From: Amycolatopsis camponoti | GTDB lineage: Bacteria; Actinomycetota; Actinomycetes; Mycobacteriales; Pseudonocardiaceae | Assembly (NCBI RefSeq): GCF_902497555.1 | Contig: NZ_CABVGP010000001.1 | Span: forward strand, 3,762,501-3,826,500 | Length of the DNA stretch: 64,000 nucleotides | Reading direction: 5' to 3' | Shown: positions 15,215 through 24,011 of the stretch, piece by piece | Layout: each line of letters begins with the position of its first letter | How positions within the stretch are numbered: position 1 is the first letter of the stretch | The notes under the pieces: generated by a model | Databases searched by the model: none | What the model was told of the DNA's origin: nothing | What the model saw: the letters and a program-made list of their open reading frames with translations, nothing else | Made by a program: the position numbers and the translations under genes

Positions 15215-16405
15215 GGCGCGCGGCAACCCGGACAGCAGCGGGCCGAGCGGGTCGTCGTAGAGGACGTCGAGGAGCACAGCGCCGCCGGCCGTCGCCAGCT
15301 CCGTGCCCGGGAAGCTCGTCGGCACAACGGTTTCCGCCGGATCGGCGCATCCTCGCGAGCGTTCGCGGACCTCGTCCCGGATGGCGGGAAGGCAGCCGGG
15401 CACCTGGGCTACACTCCGGTCGACCACCACGAGCACGGCCGGGTTGAGCACGTCGAGCAGCAATGCCGCCGCCTGCCCGATCAGCCGGGCGCGGTCGTGG
15501 AACATCCGCACCGCCGCGGTTTCCCCGGCCGTGGCGAGAGCGAGCAGTTCCGGAAAGGGCACGCCGGCTCTGCGCGCGAGCGTCGCTTCCGAAACGGTGG
15601 CTTCGAGGCAGCCGGTGCGCCCGCAGCGGCACGGCTCGGCGCTGTCGTCCACCGGCAGGTGCGCCACGGCCCCGGCGGCCGAGCGCGGCCCGTGGTGCAC
15701 GGTGGCGCCGGTCGCGAACGCGGCGTCGACGACGTTGCCGGCGAACAGTTGCACGACGCTCTCGCGCGCCTTCGGGTGGCCGAAAAGACGTTCGGCGTGG
15801 ACGAGGGCGCGCGCGTGCCCGTCCACCTCGACGGCGAGCCCGGTGCTCTCGGCCAGCAGGTCGCGCACGGGCACGTTCTTCCAGTCCAGCAGCGGGTGGT
15901 CGACCACGGTGCCGGACGCGCGGTCGACCCAGCCGCCGGTGGCGACGCCCAGGCCGAGCGGCTCGCGGTCCGGGGCGTGCCCGAGCAGCAGGTCGTCGAG
16001 GATCTCGGCGGCACGGGCGAGGAGGTCTTCGGCGGCCAGGCCGTCGTGCGGTTCTTCGTGCTGCACCAGGACGTTCCCGCGCAGGTCGAGCAGCGCGACG
16101 GTGGCGTGGTGCACGGCCAGGTGCAGGGCGCCGGCGACGTGCCGCGCGGTGTCGAGGTCGACGGGCACGTGCGGCCGCCCGACGCTTCGCCGTCCGGCTC
16201 CCGGGAGTTCGCGCAGGAGTCCGCGGTGCAGCAGCTCGGCCGCGTGCCCGGTGACGGCCGCGGCGGACAGCCCGGTGCGCCGCGCGATGGTGCTGCGCGC
16301 GATCGGGCCGTCGTCGAGGATCGCCCGCAGGACGGCGCTCGCGCTGGCACTCCGCCGGGCGCCGCGCGCGTCCGTCCTCTGTGGACCGTCGCCCCGGGAG
16401 GTCAT
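15209..16405 (-). CDS. ROK-family transcriptional regulator
   Basis: A 398-residue ROK protein: N-terminal winged helix (AILDDGPIARSTIARRTGLSAAAVTGHAAELLHRG), then the sugar-kinase-like fold with GLGVATGGWVDRASG and the ROK zinc motif CRCGRTGCLE (around residue 265). ROK repressors usually sense sugars or phosphosugars. Here it lies just upstream of the sulfur-import operon on the same strand and is divergent from the ArsR gene, so its target is not obvious. ATG at 16405 with GGAGG upstream. Confidence 0.92.
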   Translation of the reverse strand: MTSRGDGPQRTDARGARRSASASAVLRAILDDGPIARSTIARRTGLSAAAVTGHAAELLHRGLLRELPGAGRRSVGRPHVPVDLDTARHVAGALHLAVHHATVALLDLRGNVLVQHEEPHDGLAAEDLLARAAEILDDLLLGHAPDREPLGLGVATGGWVDRASGTVVDHPLLDWKNVPVRDLLAESTGLAVEVDGHARALVHAERLFGHPKARESVVQLFAGNVVDAAFATGATVHHGPRSAAGAVAHLPVDDSAEPCRCGRTGCLEATVSEATLARRAGVPFPELLALATAGETAAVRMFHDRARLIGQAAALLLDVLNPAVLVVVDRSVAQVPGCLPAIRDEVRERSRGCADPAETVVPTSFPGTELATAGGAVLLDVLYDDPLGPLLSGLPRAS

Positions 16406-16461
16406 GGGCCGATCGTGGCAGACGGCGGCGCCGGAGCCCAGCGTGCCCAGGATGCGGGCTC

Positions 16462-16489
16462 TTGACGCATACCCATATGGGCATATGAT
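16462..16489 (+). promoter_or_regulatory. ArsR-SRPBCC operon promoter with embedded operator
   Basis: TTGACG (16462-16467), 16-nt spacer, TATGAT (16484-16489), and the GTG start 6 nt later, so the mRNA is leaderless. The spacer holds ATACCCATATGGGCAT (16469-16484), a 16-bp palindrome with one mismatch, a good candidate for autorepression by the ArsR protein. Confidence 0.65.
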
Positions 16490-16495
16490 GCTCCC

Positions 16496-16831
16496 GTGGC
16501 ACGAGCAGCGACAACGGCGGACACCTTCAACGCCGTCGCCGAGCCCCGGCGGCGGCAGATCCTCGACGTCCTCATGGACGGCGAGCGGTCCGTCGGCGAC
16601 CTCGTCGACGCGCTCGGCCTGGCCCAGCCGCAGGTGTCGAAGCACCTGCGCGTCCTGCGGGAGGTGGGTGCGGTGGACGTGCGCGGTGACGGCCGTCAGC
16701 GGCTCTACCGGCTCAACGGCGACGCGCTCAAGCCCATCCACGACTGGGTCAAGCGCTACGAGCGGACCTGGTCGGAACGCTTCGAGCTGCTGGACGACGT
16801 CCTCGAAGAACTCAAGGAACAGGAGCGGTGA
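16496..16831 (+). CDS. ArsR-family transcriptional regulator
   Basis: A 111-residue winged-helix repressor: TFNAVAEPRRRQILDVLMDG, recognition helix LAQPQVSKHLRVLREVGAVDV, wing GDGRQRLYRL. It lacks the Cys metal sites of SmtB/ArsR and belongs to the SRPBCC-associated group (SdpR-like) that is regularly paired with an AHSA1-type gene. The stop is followed after 1 nt by the SRPBCC gene, so the two are translationally linked. It probably represses its own promoter through the palindrome between the -35 and -10. Confidence 0.93.
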   Translation: MARAATTADTFNAVAEPRRRQILDVLMDGERSVGDLVDALGLAQPQVSKHLRVLREVGAVDVRGDGRQRLYRLNGDALKPIHDWVKRYERTWSERFELLDDVLEELKEQER

Positions 16832-16832
16832 C

Positions 16833-17312
16833 ATGGAGATCACGACCCCGGCCGACGACCGGATCCTCATCACGCGCGAGTTCGCCGCGCCCCGGCACCT
16901 GGTCTACCGCGCGTGGACGACGCCGGAGCTGGTGAAGCGGTGGTGGGCCGGGGAGCGCGGGACGACCACGAAGGTCGAGATGGACCTGCGGCCCGGCGGC
17001 CGCTGGCGGTACGTGCTGGAGACGAACGACGGCGCCGAGGTCGGCTTCCACGGGGAGTACCGGGAGGTCGTGCCGGACGAGAAGATCGTCTACACCGAGG
17101 TGTTCGAGATGCCGGGCGTCGACCTCGACTCCGTCGACGGGCCGCTCAACACGGCCACCTTCACCGCCCTCGACGGCGACCGCACGCGCCTGGAGCTGCT
17201 GACCGTGACCGGCAGCAAGGAACTGCGCGACATGATCCTCGAGTCCGGCATGGAGGTCGGCGTGCGGGAGCAGATGGTCATCATCGAGGAGCTGGCGAAC
17301 TCCCTGCGCTAG
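16833..17312 (+). CDS. SRPBCC/AHSA1-like domain protein
   Basis: A 159-residue AHSA1/START-like protein with the usual ArsR-partner motifs: ILITREFAAPRHLVYRAWTTPELVKRWW, DLRPGGRWRYVL, GFHGEYREVVPDEKIVYTEVFE. Ligand-binding or effector-linked role is assumed; no catalytic residues are known. Its last 32 nt overlap the converging WYL regulator gene, an unusually long tail-to-tail overlap. Confidence 0.9.
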   Translation: MEITTPADDRILITREFAAPRHLVYRAWTTPELVKRWWAGERGTTTKVEMDLRPGGRWRYVLETNDGAEVGFHGEYREVVPDEKIVYTEVFEMPGVDLDSVDGPLNTATFTALDGDRTRLELLTVTGSKELRDMILESGMEVGVREQMVIIEELANSLR

Positions 17313-18246
17313 CCCGCAGGAACCGTTCGCCCGTCCTGGCCAGCTCGGCGGCCAGCTCCGGCGCGTCGAGGACCTCGAAGTCCACTTCGAGGAGCCCGAG
17401 GTACAGCGCGAGCATGGCCGCGCTGTCCGAGCCGACCGCGGCGACGCAGCGGTCCGGCCCCTCGGGCGTCAGCTCGACCGCGAGCGGCAGCCGGGCGCGG
17501 ACGTACTCCGCGGGCGCGTGCAGCCGGACCTTCGCGTGGTAGCGCCAGGTCGCCGCGCCCACGCTGCGCTGCACGAACTGCGCGACGTCCCCCTCCGGCG
17601 GCTCGCGCGGGGTGAAACGGGGCCCGTTGGGCAGTTTCGGCGTCATCCGGTCGACGCGGAAGGTGCGCCAGTCGTCGCGCGCGGTGTCCCACGCGACGAG
17701 GTACCAGCGCCGGCTCAGGCTGACCAGCCGGTGCGGCTCGACGTCCCGGCGGCTGGCCGCGCGGTCGTGGCTGGTGTAGTCGAACCGCAGCCGTTCGCCG
17801 GCCCGGATGGCCGAGGCGATCGCCGTGAGGACGTCGGCGTCGACCGACGGGCCGGTTCCCGGCACCGAGACCGTCGCGGCCTGCAGGGCGTGCACCCGGT
17901 GCCGCAGCCGCGACGGCAGCACCTGCTCCAGCTTCGCGAGCGCGCGCACCGACGTCTCGCCGATCCCGGCGACGCCGGTGGCCGTCCGCAGCCCGACCGC
18001 GACGGCCACCGCCTCGTCGTCGTCGAGCAGCAGTGGTGGCAGCTGCGCGCCCGCGCCGAGCCGGTAGCCCCCTTGGACGCCGGGGGAGGCCTCGACCGGG
18101 TAGCCGAGGTCGCGCAGCTTCCCGATGTCGCTGCGGACGGTGCGCGGGGTGACACCCAGCCGCCCGGCGAGGTCGGCGCCGGTCCAGTCGCGCCGGGTCT
18201 CGAGCAGCGACAGCAGCCGGAGCAGGCGGGCGGAGGTCTGCAACAT
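17281..18246 (-). CDS. HTH-WYL transcriptional regulator (copy 1)
   Basis: A 321-residue regulator: N-terminal HTH_11 (TSARLLRLLSLLETRRDWTG, recognition region LGVTPRTVRSDI), then a WYL ligand-binding domain ([23 protein letters not shown]) and a C-terminal WCX-like extension. It is divergent from an epoxide hydrolase gene, 62 nt apart, and is closely similar to the WYL regulator at 47.3 kb, which also faces an epoxide hydrolase. ATG at 18246 is preferred to an upstream in-frame start that would cross the palindrome. Confidence 0.92.
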   Translation of the reverse strand: MLQTSARLLRLLSLLETRRDWTGADLAGRLGVTPRTVRSDIGKLRDLGYPVEASPGVQGGYRLGAGAQLPPLLLDDDEAVAVAVGLRTATGVAGIGETSVRALAKLEQVLPSRLRHRVHALQAATVSVPGTGPSVDADVLTAIASAIRAGERLRFDYTSHDRAASRRDVEPHRLVSLSRRWYLVAWDTARDDWRTFRVDRMTPKLPNGPRFTPREPPEGDVAQFVQRSVGAATWRYHAKVRLHAPAEYVRARLPLAVELTPEGPDRCVAAVGSDSAAMLALYLGLLEVDFEVLDAPELAAELARTGERFLRASAGSSPAPR

Positions 18247-18266
18247 TTCCCGAGCATCGCACGAAT

Positions 18267-18287
18267 CGCGGAAGAAAGTCTTCCGCA
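18267..18287. promoter_or_regulatory. perfect palindrome between WYL regulator and epoxide hydrolase
   Basis: Arms 18267-18275 and 18279-18287 (TGCGGAAGA and its complement) are perfect over 9 bp with a 3-nt centre. Centrally placed in the 62-nt divergent intergenic region, it is the best operator candidate for the WYL protein. Confidence 0.6.
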
Positions 18288-18308
18288 ATGGTTCGTAGCG
18301 TGCTGCTC

Positions 18309-19421
18309 ATGACGAACTCCTTCCGCATCGAAATCCCGCAGACCGACCTCGACGACCTGCGCCGGCGCCTCACCGAGGCCCGGTTCGCCGACCCCGTGCC
18401 CGGTGATGCCCCGGACTGGTCCCGCGGCATCCCGACCGAGAACGTCCGGGAGCTGGCCGAGTACTGGCGCGACGGCTTCGACTGGCGCGCGCAGGAGGCG
18501 GCGATCAACGCGTTTCCGCAGTTCACGGCTGAGATCGACGGCCAGACGATCCACTACCTGCACGTCCGGTCGGCGGACCCGGACGCCGTCCCGCTGCTGC
18601 TCACGCACGGCTATCCGAGCACCTTCGCCGAGTTCCTGGACGTCATCGGGCCGCTGACCGAGCCGGGCCCCGACGCGTTCCACGTCGTGGTGCCCTCGCT
18701 GCCGGGCTTCGGGTTCTCGACGCCGCTGAGCGGGCCCGGCTGGGAGCTGGCCCGCACGACGGACGCGTTCGCGGAGCTGATGACGCGCCTCGGGTACGAC
18801 CGTTTCGCCGCCCAGGGCGGCGACATCGGCGCGGGCGTCACCGGACGGCTGGCCGCGCTGTTCCCGGACCGCGGGCTCGGCACGCACGTCACCAGCGACC
18901 GCGGCACGATCGCGCTGGCGGGGGAGCAGCTTCCGTTGCCGGACAACCTGACCGAGGCCGAGCAGGCCGAACTGGACGCGGCCCGCGAGGCGTGGAAGGC
19001 GGGCCGTGGGTACCTGGACCTGCAGTCGCACAAGCCGGAGACGATCGCGGCCGCCCTCACCGATTCGCCGGTCGGGCAGCTGGCGTGGATCGCCGAGAAG
19101 TTCCAGGCGTGGACGGGCCGGGGCATCTCGCGGGACAGGCTGTTGACGACGGTCAGCCTGTACTGGTTCACGCGCAGCGGCGCGACGGCGGCCCGGTTCC
19201 TTTACGAGGCCGCGCATTCCGGGCACGGGTGGTTGGCGCCGTCGGCGGTGCCCGCGGGCTGGGCGGTGTTCAACACGTCGCCGGTGGTGCGGCGGATCAT
19301 GGACCCGGAGGAGAAGGTCGAGCACTGGTCGGAGTTCGCCGAGGGCGGCCACTTCGCGGCGATGGAGACGCCGGAGCTGCTGGTGGGGGATATCCGGGCG
19401 TTCTTCCGGAAGCTGCGGTAG
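18309..19421 (+). CDS. epoxide hydrolase, alpha/beta fold (copy 1)
   Basis: A 370-residue epoxide hydrolase with the N-terminal EHN domain ([38 protein letters not shown]) and an alpha/beta-hydrolase core. Motifs: oxyanion HGYPST, nucleophile region QGGDIGAGVTG (Asp), lid Tyr around LYWFTRSG, and late His in EGGHFAAME. Substrates are probably hydrophobic epoxides. The ATG at 18309 gives the usual N-terminus; a further ATG lies 21 nt upstream. Controlled probably by the divergent WYL protein. Confidence 0.93.
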   Translation: MTNSFRIEIPQTDLDDLRRRLTEARFADPVPGDAPDWSRGIPTENVRELAEYWRDGFDWRAQEAAINAFPQFTAEIDGQTIHYLHVRSADPDAVPLLLTHGYPSTFAEFLDVIGPLTEPGPDAFHVVVPSLPGFGFSTPLSGPGWELARTTDAFAELMTRLGYDRFAAQGGDIGAGVTGRLAALFPDRGLGTHVTSDRGTIALAGEQLPLPDNLTEAEQAELDAAREAWKAGRGYLDLQSHKPETIAAALTDSPVGQLAWIAEKFQAWTGRGISRDRLLTTVSLYWFTRSGATAARFLYEAAHSGHGWLAPSAVPAGWAVFNTSPVVRRIMDPEEKVEHWSEFAEGGHFAAMETPELLVGDIRAFFRKLR

Positions 19422-19497
19422 ACGGCGTCGTCGCCGGGTCCGGCGAGACTTCGCGGAATCGCACCGCCGGACCCCGTCCTGAGCCAGAATCGGCGGC

Positions 19498-22400
19498 GTG
19501 CAGTTCGCGATCCTCGGGCCGGTCGAAGCCCGCCGTCCCGATGGGACCTCCGTCCCCCTCGGCGGTCCGCAGCTCCGGGGCCTCCTCGCCCTTCTCGCGC
19601 TCGACGCCGGCCGCGTCGTCAGTGCCGGTCGGCTCATCGACGGCCTGCACGGGGACCGCCCTCCCGAGGGTGCCGCCGAAGCACTTCAATCACAGGTCTC
19701 GCGGCTGCGGCGGCGCCTGCGGGACGGCGGGGCTGCGGACGGGCTCGTCGAGTTCGGCCCCGCCGGGTACCGGCTGGCCGTCGACCCCCAGGACGTCGAT
19801 GTCCACCGGTTCGAACGGCTCGCCGCCGAGGCGCGGGCGACCCCCGACCCCGCTGCGAAGTCGGCGCTGCTGACCGAAGCGCTCGCACTCTGGCGTGGAC
19901 CCGCGCTGGACGGGCTCGCCGACCCGCCGCGGGCCGCGCGGCTGGCCGAGCTGCGCCTGGCCGCCACCGAGGACCGCGTCGAAGCCGATCTCGCGCTCGG
20001 CCGGCACGAACAGCTCGTCGCGGAACTCCGGGAGCTGGCCGGCGAGCACCCGCTGCGCGAACGGCTCACCGCCCAGCTCATCCGCGCGCTGCACGGCAGC
20101 GGCCGGTCCGCCGAGGCCCTGACCGCCTTCGCCGAGATCCGCGAACGCCTCGCCGACGAGCTGGGCGCCGACCCGTCGCCGGAGCTGGCGGACGCGCACG
20201 TCGCCGTCCTGCGCGCCGCCGAACCCGCGCCCGCCCGGCCGGTGCCGGTGCCGCTCACCGGGTTCGTCGGCCGGACCGAGCTCGACGACCTCCGCGGAGC
20301 CCTCGCGGACGCCCGGCTCGTCACGCTCACCGGGCCGGGCGGTGCCGGCAAGACCCGGCTCGCCATCGAAGCCGCGGCCGGCGAAGCGTGCTTCGTCGAG
20401 CTGGCGACGACGACCGACGTGCCGCGGGCCGTCCTCGCCGCGCTGGGCCTGCGTGAACAAGGTGTGCTCGCGCCGGGCGTGGCCGGGGAACCCGCCGACC
20501 GGCTGGCCGCCGCGCTCGCCGACCGGTCGCTGCTGCTGGTGCTCGACAACTGCGAGCACGTCGTCGCCGAGGCGGCGCGGCTGGTCCGGCGGCTGCTCGG
20601 CGCGTGCGCCGGCCTGCGCGTGCTCGCCACCAGCCGCGAACCGCTGGGCCTGACCGGCGAGAAGGTGGTGCCGGTCGGCGCCCTGCCCGCCGGCGCCGCG
20701 GCGCGGCTGTTCACCGACCGGGCCGCGGCGGTCGCCCCCGGCAGCGTGCCCGACCCGGGCGCGGTCGCCCGGATCTGCGCGGCCCTCGACGGCCTCCCGC
20801 TGGCGATCGAACTCGCCGCCGCCCGCCTGCGCTCGCTGTCCGCCGACGACATCGCCGCCCGGCTCGGCGACCGCTTCCGCCTGCTGTCCCGCGGCGACCG
20901 CACGGCCGAGCCGCGGCACCGGACCCTGCGCGGCGTCGTCGAGTGGAGCTGGGACCTCCTCGAACCGGACGAACAGCGGCTCGCGGCCCGGTTCGCGGTG
21001 TTCGTGGGCGGCGCGCGGCTGGAGGCGGTCGAACGCGTCTGCGCCGAGCCCGACGCCCACCGCGACACCGACCCCGATGCCGAGGCCTTGTTCACGGGCC
21101 TGGTCGAGAAGTCCTTCGTCGAGTTCGCCGACGGCCGGTACCGGATGCTGGAGACGATCCGCGCGTTCTGCGCCGAGCACGGCGACGACCGCCGGGCCGA
21201 GCACGCGAGGTACTTCCTCGACCTCGCCCGCGCCGCCGAACCGAAACTGCGTGGCGCGGACCAGCTGACCGCGCTGGCGGCGCTGACCGCCGAGCACGCC
21301 GACTTGCACGCGGCATTGCGGTGGAGCGCGGCCGAGGAACCGGAAACCGCCGTGCGGCTCATCGCGGCCCTGACCTGGTACTGGTGGCTGCGCGGCCTGC
21401 GCAGCGAGGTGACGCCGTTCGCGGACGCCGTCGTCGCCGCCTTCGGGGCCGAGCCGCCGCCGGGACTGGCCGAGGAGTACGTCCTGTGCCTGATCCAGGC
21501 GTCGGGCGCCGGTGTCGAGCCGGAGCCGATCCTGCGGGCGCTCGACGGGCCGCTGCGGTACCCGTACCTCTTCCTGCTGTGGGCGTTCTCCCCGCACACC
21601 AAGGTGCGGGACGGCGCCCGGCTGGCCGCGCTCGTCGGCGACGATCCGTGGTCGCGGGCGTTCACGCGGATCGGCGACGGCCTCGGCGCGCAGTACAGCG
21701 GCCGGATCGCGGAGGCCGAGACGCACTTTTCGGCGTCGCTGGACGGGTTCCGCGCCCTCGGCGACCGCTGGGGCGAGGCCAGCGCGCTGGAGAAGCTCGC
21801 GGAGTTCGCGGACTGGCGCGGCGACCACGTGCGGTTCCGGGAGCTGATGGACGAGTCCGTGCGGCTGGCCGGCGAGCTGGGTGCGTTCGAGGACGCCGCC
21901 GACCTGCGCTGCCGCCGCGCCGACGGCGTGCTGCGGGCCGGAGACGCCGAGACCGCTCGCGCCGATTACGAAGCCGCGGCCGACATGGCTCGCGCGGCCG
22001 GGACAACGGTGACGCTCGCGCGGGCTCGCGGCGGCTTGGGCGAGATCGCCCGGCGCGCGGGCGACCTGGCCGCGGCCCGGCGCTGGTACACCGCGGCCGT
22101 CGGTCTCGCCGTCGACCCGGTCACCGGCGGCGAGACGCGGATCCGGCTCCACACCGGCTTCGGCTGGACGGCCGTCGCCGAAGGTCACCTCGACGAGGCG
22201 ACCGACCTGCACCAGGAGGCGCTGGCCACGGCGCTCGAGCACGGGAACCTGCCGGGCGCGGCCCAAGCGGTCGAAGGGCTGGCGGGTGTCCTCGCCGCGC
22301 GGACCGAGGACGCGCGGGCCGCGTTCCTGCTCGGCGTCGCGGTCGGTCTGCGCGGCGCACCGGTCGCCGGAGACGCCGACGTGGCTTCGGTGACCGACCG

Positions 22401-22518
22401 CGTGCGGGCGCGGATCGGTGCCGAGGCGTACGCGGAAGCCTTCGATCGCGGCCGCGAAATGCCCCCTGAGCAGGCGTTGAGCGAGTTCGGTCAGCGGCGG
22501 TTCGCGCTCGGTTCGTGA
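19498..22518 (+). CDS. SARP/AfsR-type regulator (BTAD, NB-ARC ATPase, TPR)
   Basis: A 1006-residue regulator. Residues 1-95 form an OmpR-like DNA-binding domain (QFAILGPVEARRPDGTSVPL; LQSQVSRLRRRL); 95-240 a bacterial transcriptional activation domain; 250-560 an AP-ATPase with Walker A GPGGAGKT (279-286) and Walker B LLLVLDN (345-351), followed by the GLPLAIELAAARL motif; the C-terminal 450 residues are helical repeats. Such proteins activate secondary metabolism or resistance genes in response to an unknown signal. The FAD monooxygenase starts 31 nt downstream and is a candidate target or co-transcribed partner. GTG start without evident ribosome binding site. Confidence 0.93.
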   Translation: MQFAILGPVEARRPDGTSVPLGGPQLRGLLALLALDAGRVVSAGRLIDGLHGDRPPEGAAEALQSQVSRLRRRLRDGGAADGLVEFGPAGYRLAVDPQDVDVHRFERLAAEARATPDPAAKSALLTEALALWRGPALDGLADPPRAARLAELRLAATEDRVEADLALGRHEQLVAELRELAGEHPLRERLTAQLIRALHGSGRSAEALTAFAEIRERLADELGADPSPELADAHVAVLRAAEPAPARPVPVPLTGFVGRTELDDLRGALADARLVTLTGPGGAGKTRLAIEAAAGEACFVELATTTDVPRAVLAALGLREQGVLAPGVAGEPADRLAAALADRSLLLVLDNCEHVVAEAARLVRRLLGACAGLRVLATSREPLGLTGEKVVPVGALPAGAAARLFTDRAAAVAPGSVPDPGAVARICAALDGLPLAIELAAARLRSLSADDIAARLGDRFRLLSRGDRTAEPRHRTLRGVVEWSWDLLEPDEQRLAARFAVFVGGARLEAVERVCAEPDAHRDTDPDAEALFTGLVEKSFVEFADGRYRMLETIRAFCAEHGDDRRAEHARYFLDLARAAEPKLRGADQLTALAALTAEHADLHAALRWSAAEEPETAVRLIAALTWYWWLRGLRSEVTPFADAVVAAFGAEPPPGLAEEYVLCLIQASGAGVEPEPILRALDGPLRYPYLFLLWAFSPHTKVRDGARLAALVGDDPWSRAFTRIGDGLGAQYSGRIAEAETHFSASLDGFRALGDRWGEASALEKLAEFADWRGDHVRFRELMDESVRLAGELGAFEDAADLRCRRADGVLRAGDAETARADYEAAADMARAAGTTVTLARARGGLGEIARRAGDLAAARRWYTAAVGLAVDPVTGGETRIRLHTGFGWTAVAEGHLDEATDLHQEALATALEHGNLPGAAQAVEGLAGVLAARTEDARAAFLLGVAVGLRGAPVAGDADVASVTDRVRARIGAEAYAEAFDRGREMPPEQALSEFGQRRFALGS

Positions 22519-22549
22519 GCGGTCAGCGGCCGCGCCCAGAGTTCGGGCC

Positions 22550-23767
22550 ATGACGAAGAGCATCCTGATCTCCGGCGCCAGCATCGGCGGCCCCGCCCTC
22601 GCCTTCTGGCTGCACCGCCACGGCTTCCACACCACCGTCGTCGAGCGCGCCCCGAGCCTGCGCGAAGGCGGCTACAAGGTCGACATCCGCGGTGTCGCCG
22701 TCGACGTCGTCCGCCGCATGGGCCTGCTCGAGGAGGTGCACGCGGCGAGCACCGACATGCTCGGCGCGGCGTTCGTGAACAAGCGCGGCAAGGAGCTGGC
22801 GACACTGGACGCCGACACGTTCGGCTTCCGCCACGGCGACGACACCGAGATCCTGCGCGGCGACCTCGCGAAGATCCTCTACACCGCGACGCGGGACGAC
22901 ACCGAGTACGTCTTCGGCGACTGGATCACCGGCCTCGACGAGCGCGCGGACGGCGTCCACGTGACGTTCGCCCACGGCGCACCGCGCCGGTTCGACCTGG
23001 TGGCCGGCGCCGACGGCCTGCACTCCGGCGTCCGCGCGCTGGCGTTCGGCCCGGAGGAGGACTTCCTGCGCCGGTTCGACGCGTACATCTCGATCTCCAC
23101 CGTGCCCAACACGTTGGAGCTGGACCGCTGGGAGCTGCTGCACTCGGCGGCCGCGGGCAAGATGGTGAACGTCTACAGCACGGCCCGCGCCGACGACGCG
23201 AAGGCCGCGTTCTGGTTCACCGCCCCGCCGCTGACCTACGACCGCCGGGACGTCGAGGGCCAGAAGGACCTCGTCGCGGACCGGTTCGCGGGCCTGGGCT
23301 GGGAGATCCCCGCGTTGCTCGGCGCCATGCGTGAGGCGGGCGACTTCTACTTCGACCCGGTGTGCCAGATCGTCATGGACCACCTGTCGGCCGGCCGCGT
23401 GACCCTGCTCGGCGACGCGGGATATTGCGCCTCCCCGGCGTCGGGCCAGGGCACGAGCCTCGCGCTGGTGGGCGCGTACGTCCTGGCGGGGGAGCTGGCA
23501 GCGGCGTCCGGCGACCACACGGTGGCGTTCGCCCGCTACGAGAGCGAAATGCGCCCGTACATCGAGAAGAACCAGGCCCTGGCGAAGACGGCGTTGCGCG
23601 GGATCATCCCGCGGTCGCGGGCGTTCGCGTGGTTCAACACCCGGATGATCAGGCTGATGCCGTACCTCCCGGGCCGCAACCGCGTCCTGGAGCAGATGGC
23701 CCGCCCGATTCGCGAAGCGGCGAACGCTCTGGTGCTGAAGGACTACGCGGGTGCGTATCCGCGGTGA
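22550..23767 (+). CDS. FAD-dependent monooxygenase (PHBH fold)
   Basis: A 405-residue flavoprotein monooxygenase: GASIGGPALAFWL (dinucleotide fold, one Gly replaced), the D-G motif VAGADGLHSGVR, and GDAGYCASPASGQGTSLAL (FAD ribityl motif). Overall order and length fit the aromatic hydroxylase/TetX-like group. Substrate unknown. It lies 31 nt after the SARP-type regulator gene and may be read from the same transcript. Confidence 0.9.
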   Translation: MTKSILISGASIGGPALAFWLHRHGFHTTVVERAPSLREGGYKVDIRGVAVDVVRRMGLLEEVHAASTDMLGAAFVNKRGKELATLDADTFGFRHGDDTEILRGDLAKILYTATRDDTEYVFGDWITGLDERADGVHVTFAHGAPRRFDLVAGADGLHSGVRALAFGPEEDFLRRFDAYISISTVPNTLELDRWELLHSAAAGKMVNVYSTARADDAKAAFWFTAPPLTYDRRDVEGQKDLVADRFAGLGWEIPALLGAMREAGDFYFDPVCQIVMDHLSAGRVTLLGDAGYCASPASGQGTSLALVGAYVLAGELAAASGDHTVAFARYESEMRPYIEKNQALAKTALRGIIPRSRAFAWFNTRMIRLMPYLPGRNRVLEQMARPIREAANALVLKDYAGAYPR

Positions 23768-23777
23768 TCACGGGTAC
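23753..23777 (+). promoter_or_regulatory. possible sigma-B-type promoter of the DUF2945 gene
   Basis: GCGT (23753-23756), 15-nt spacer, GGGTAC (23772-23777), about 9 nt before the ATG at 23787. The -35 is degenerate, so this is weaker than the 0-9 kb sites. Confidence 0.4.
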
Positions 23778-23786
23778 CCGGCACCC

Positions 23787-23996
23787 ATGAGCGAGGATTT
23801 CAAGAAGGGCGACCGCGTCCGCTGGGACGCGGGCAACGAGAGCTCGATCGGGACCGTCGAGGAGAAGATCACCGAGGACACGCACGCGGGTAAGCGTGCC
23901 GTGAAGGCGTCGCCGGACGAACCGCAGTACCTCGTCAAGAGCGAGAAGTCCGGGAAGACCGCCGTTCACCACCCGGACAAGCTGCACCCCGCCTGA
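23787..23996 (+). CDS. DUF2945 (hypervirulence-associated TUDOR-like) protein
   Basis: A 69-residue protein with the DUF2945 pattern: FKKGDRVRWDAGNESSIGTVEEKI, then an EPQYLVKSEKSGKTAVHHPDKL ending. The family is small, soluble and of unknown function, often found in stress settings. The start is the ATG that gives the canonical N-terminus. It overlaps nothing and faces the PucR gene 15 nt away. Confidence 0.88.
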   Translation: MSEDFKKGDRVRWDAGNESSIGTVEEKITEDTHAGKRAVKASPDEPQYLVKSEKSGKTAVHHPDKLHPA

Positions 23997-24011
23997 CGGC
24001 GCCCCGGCGAC

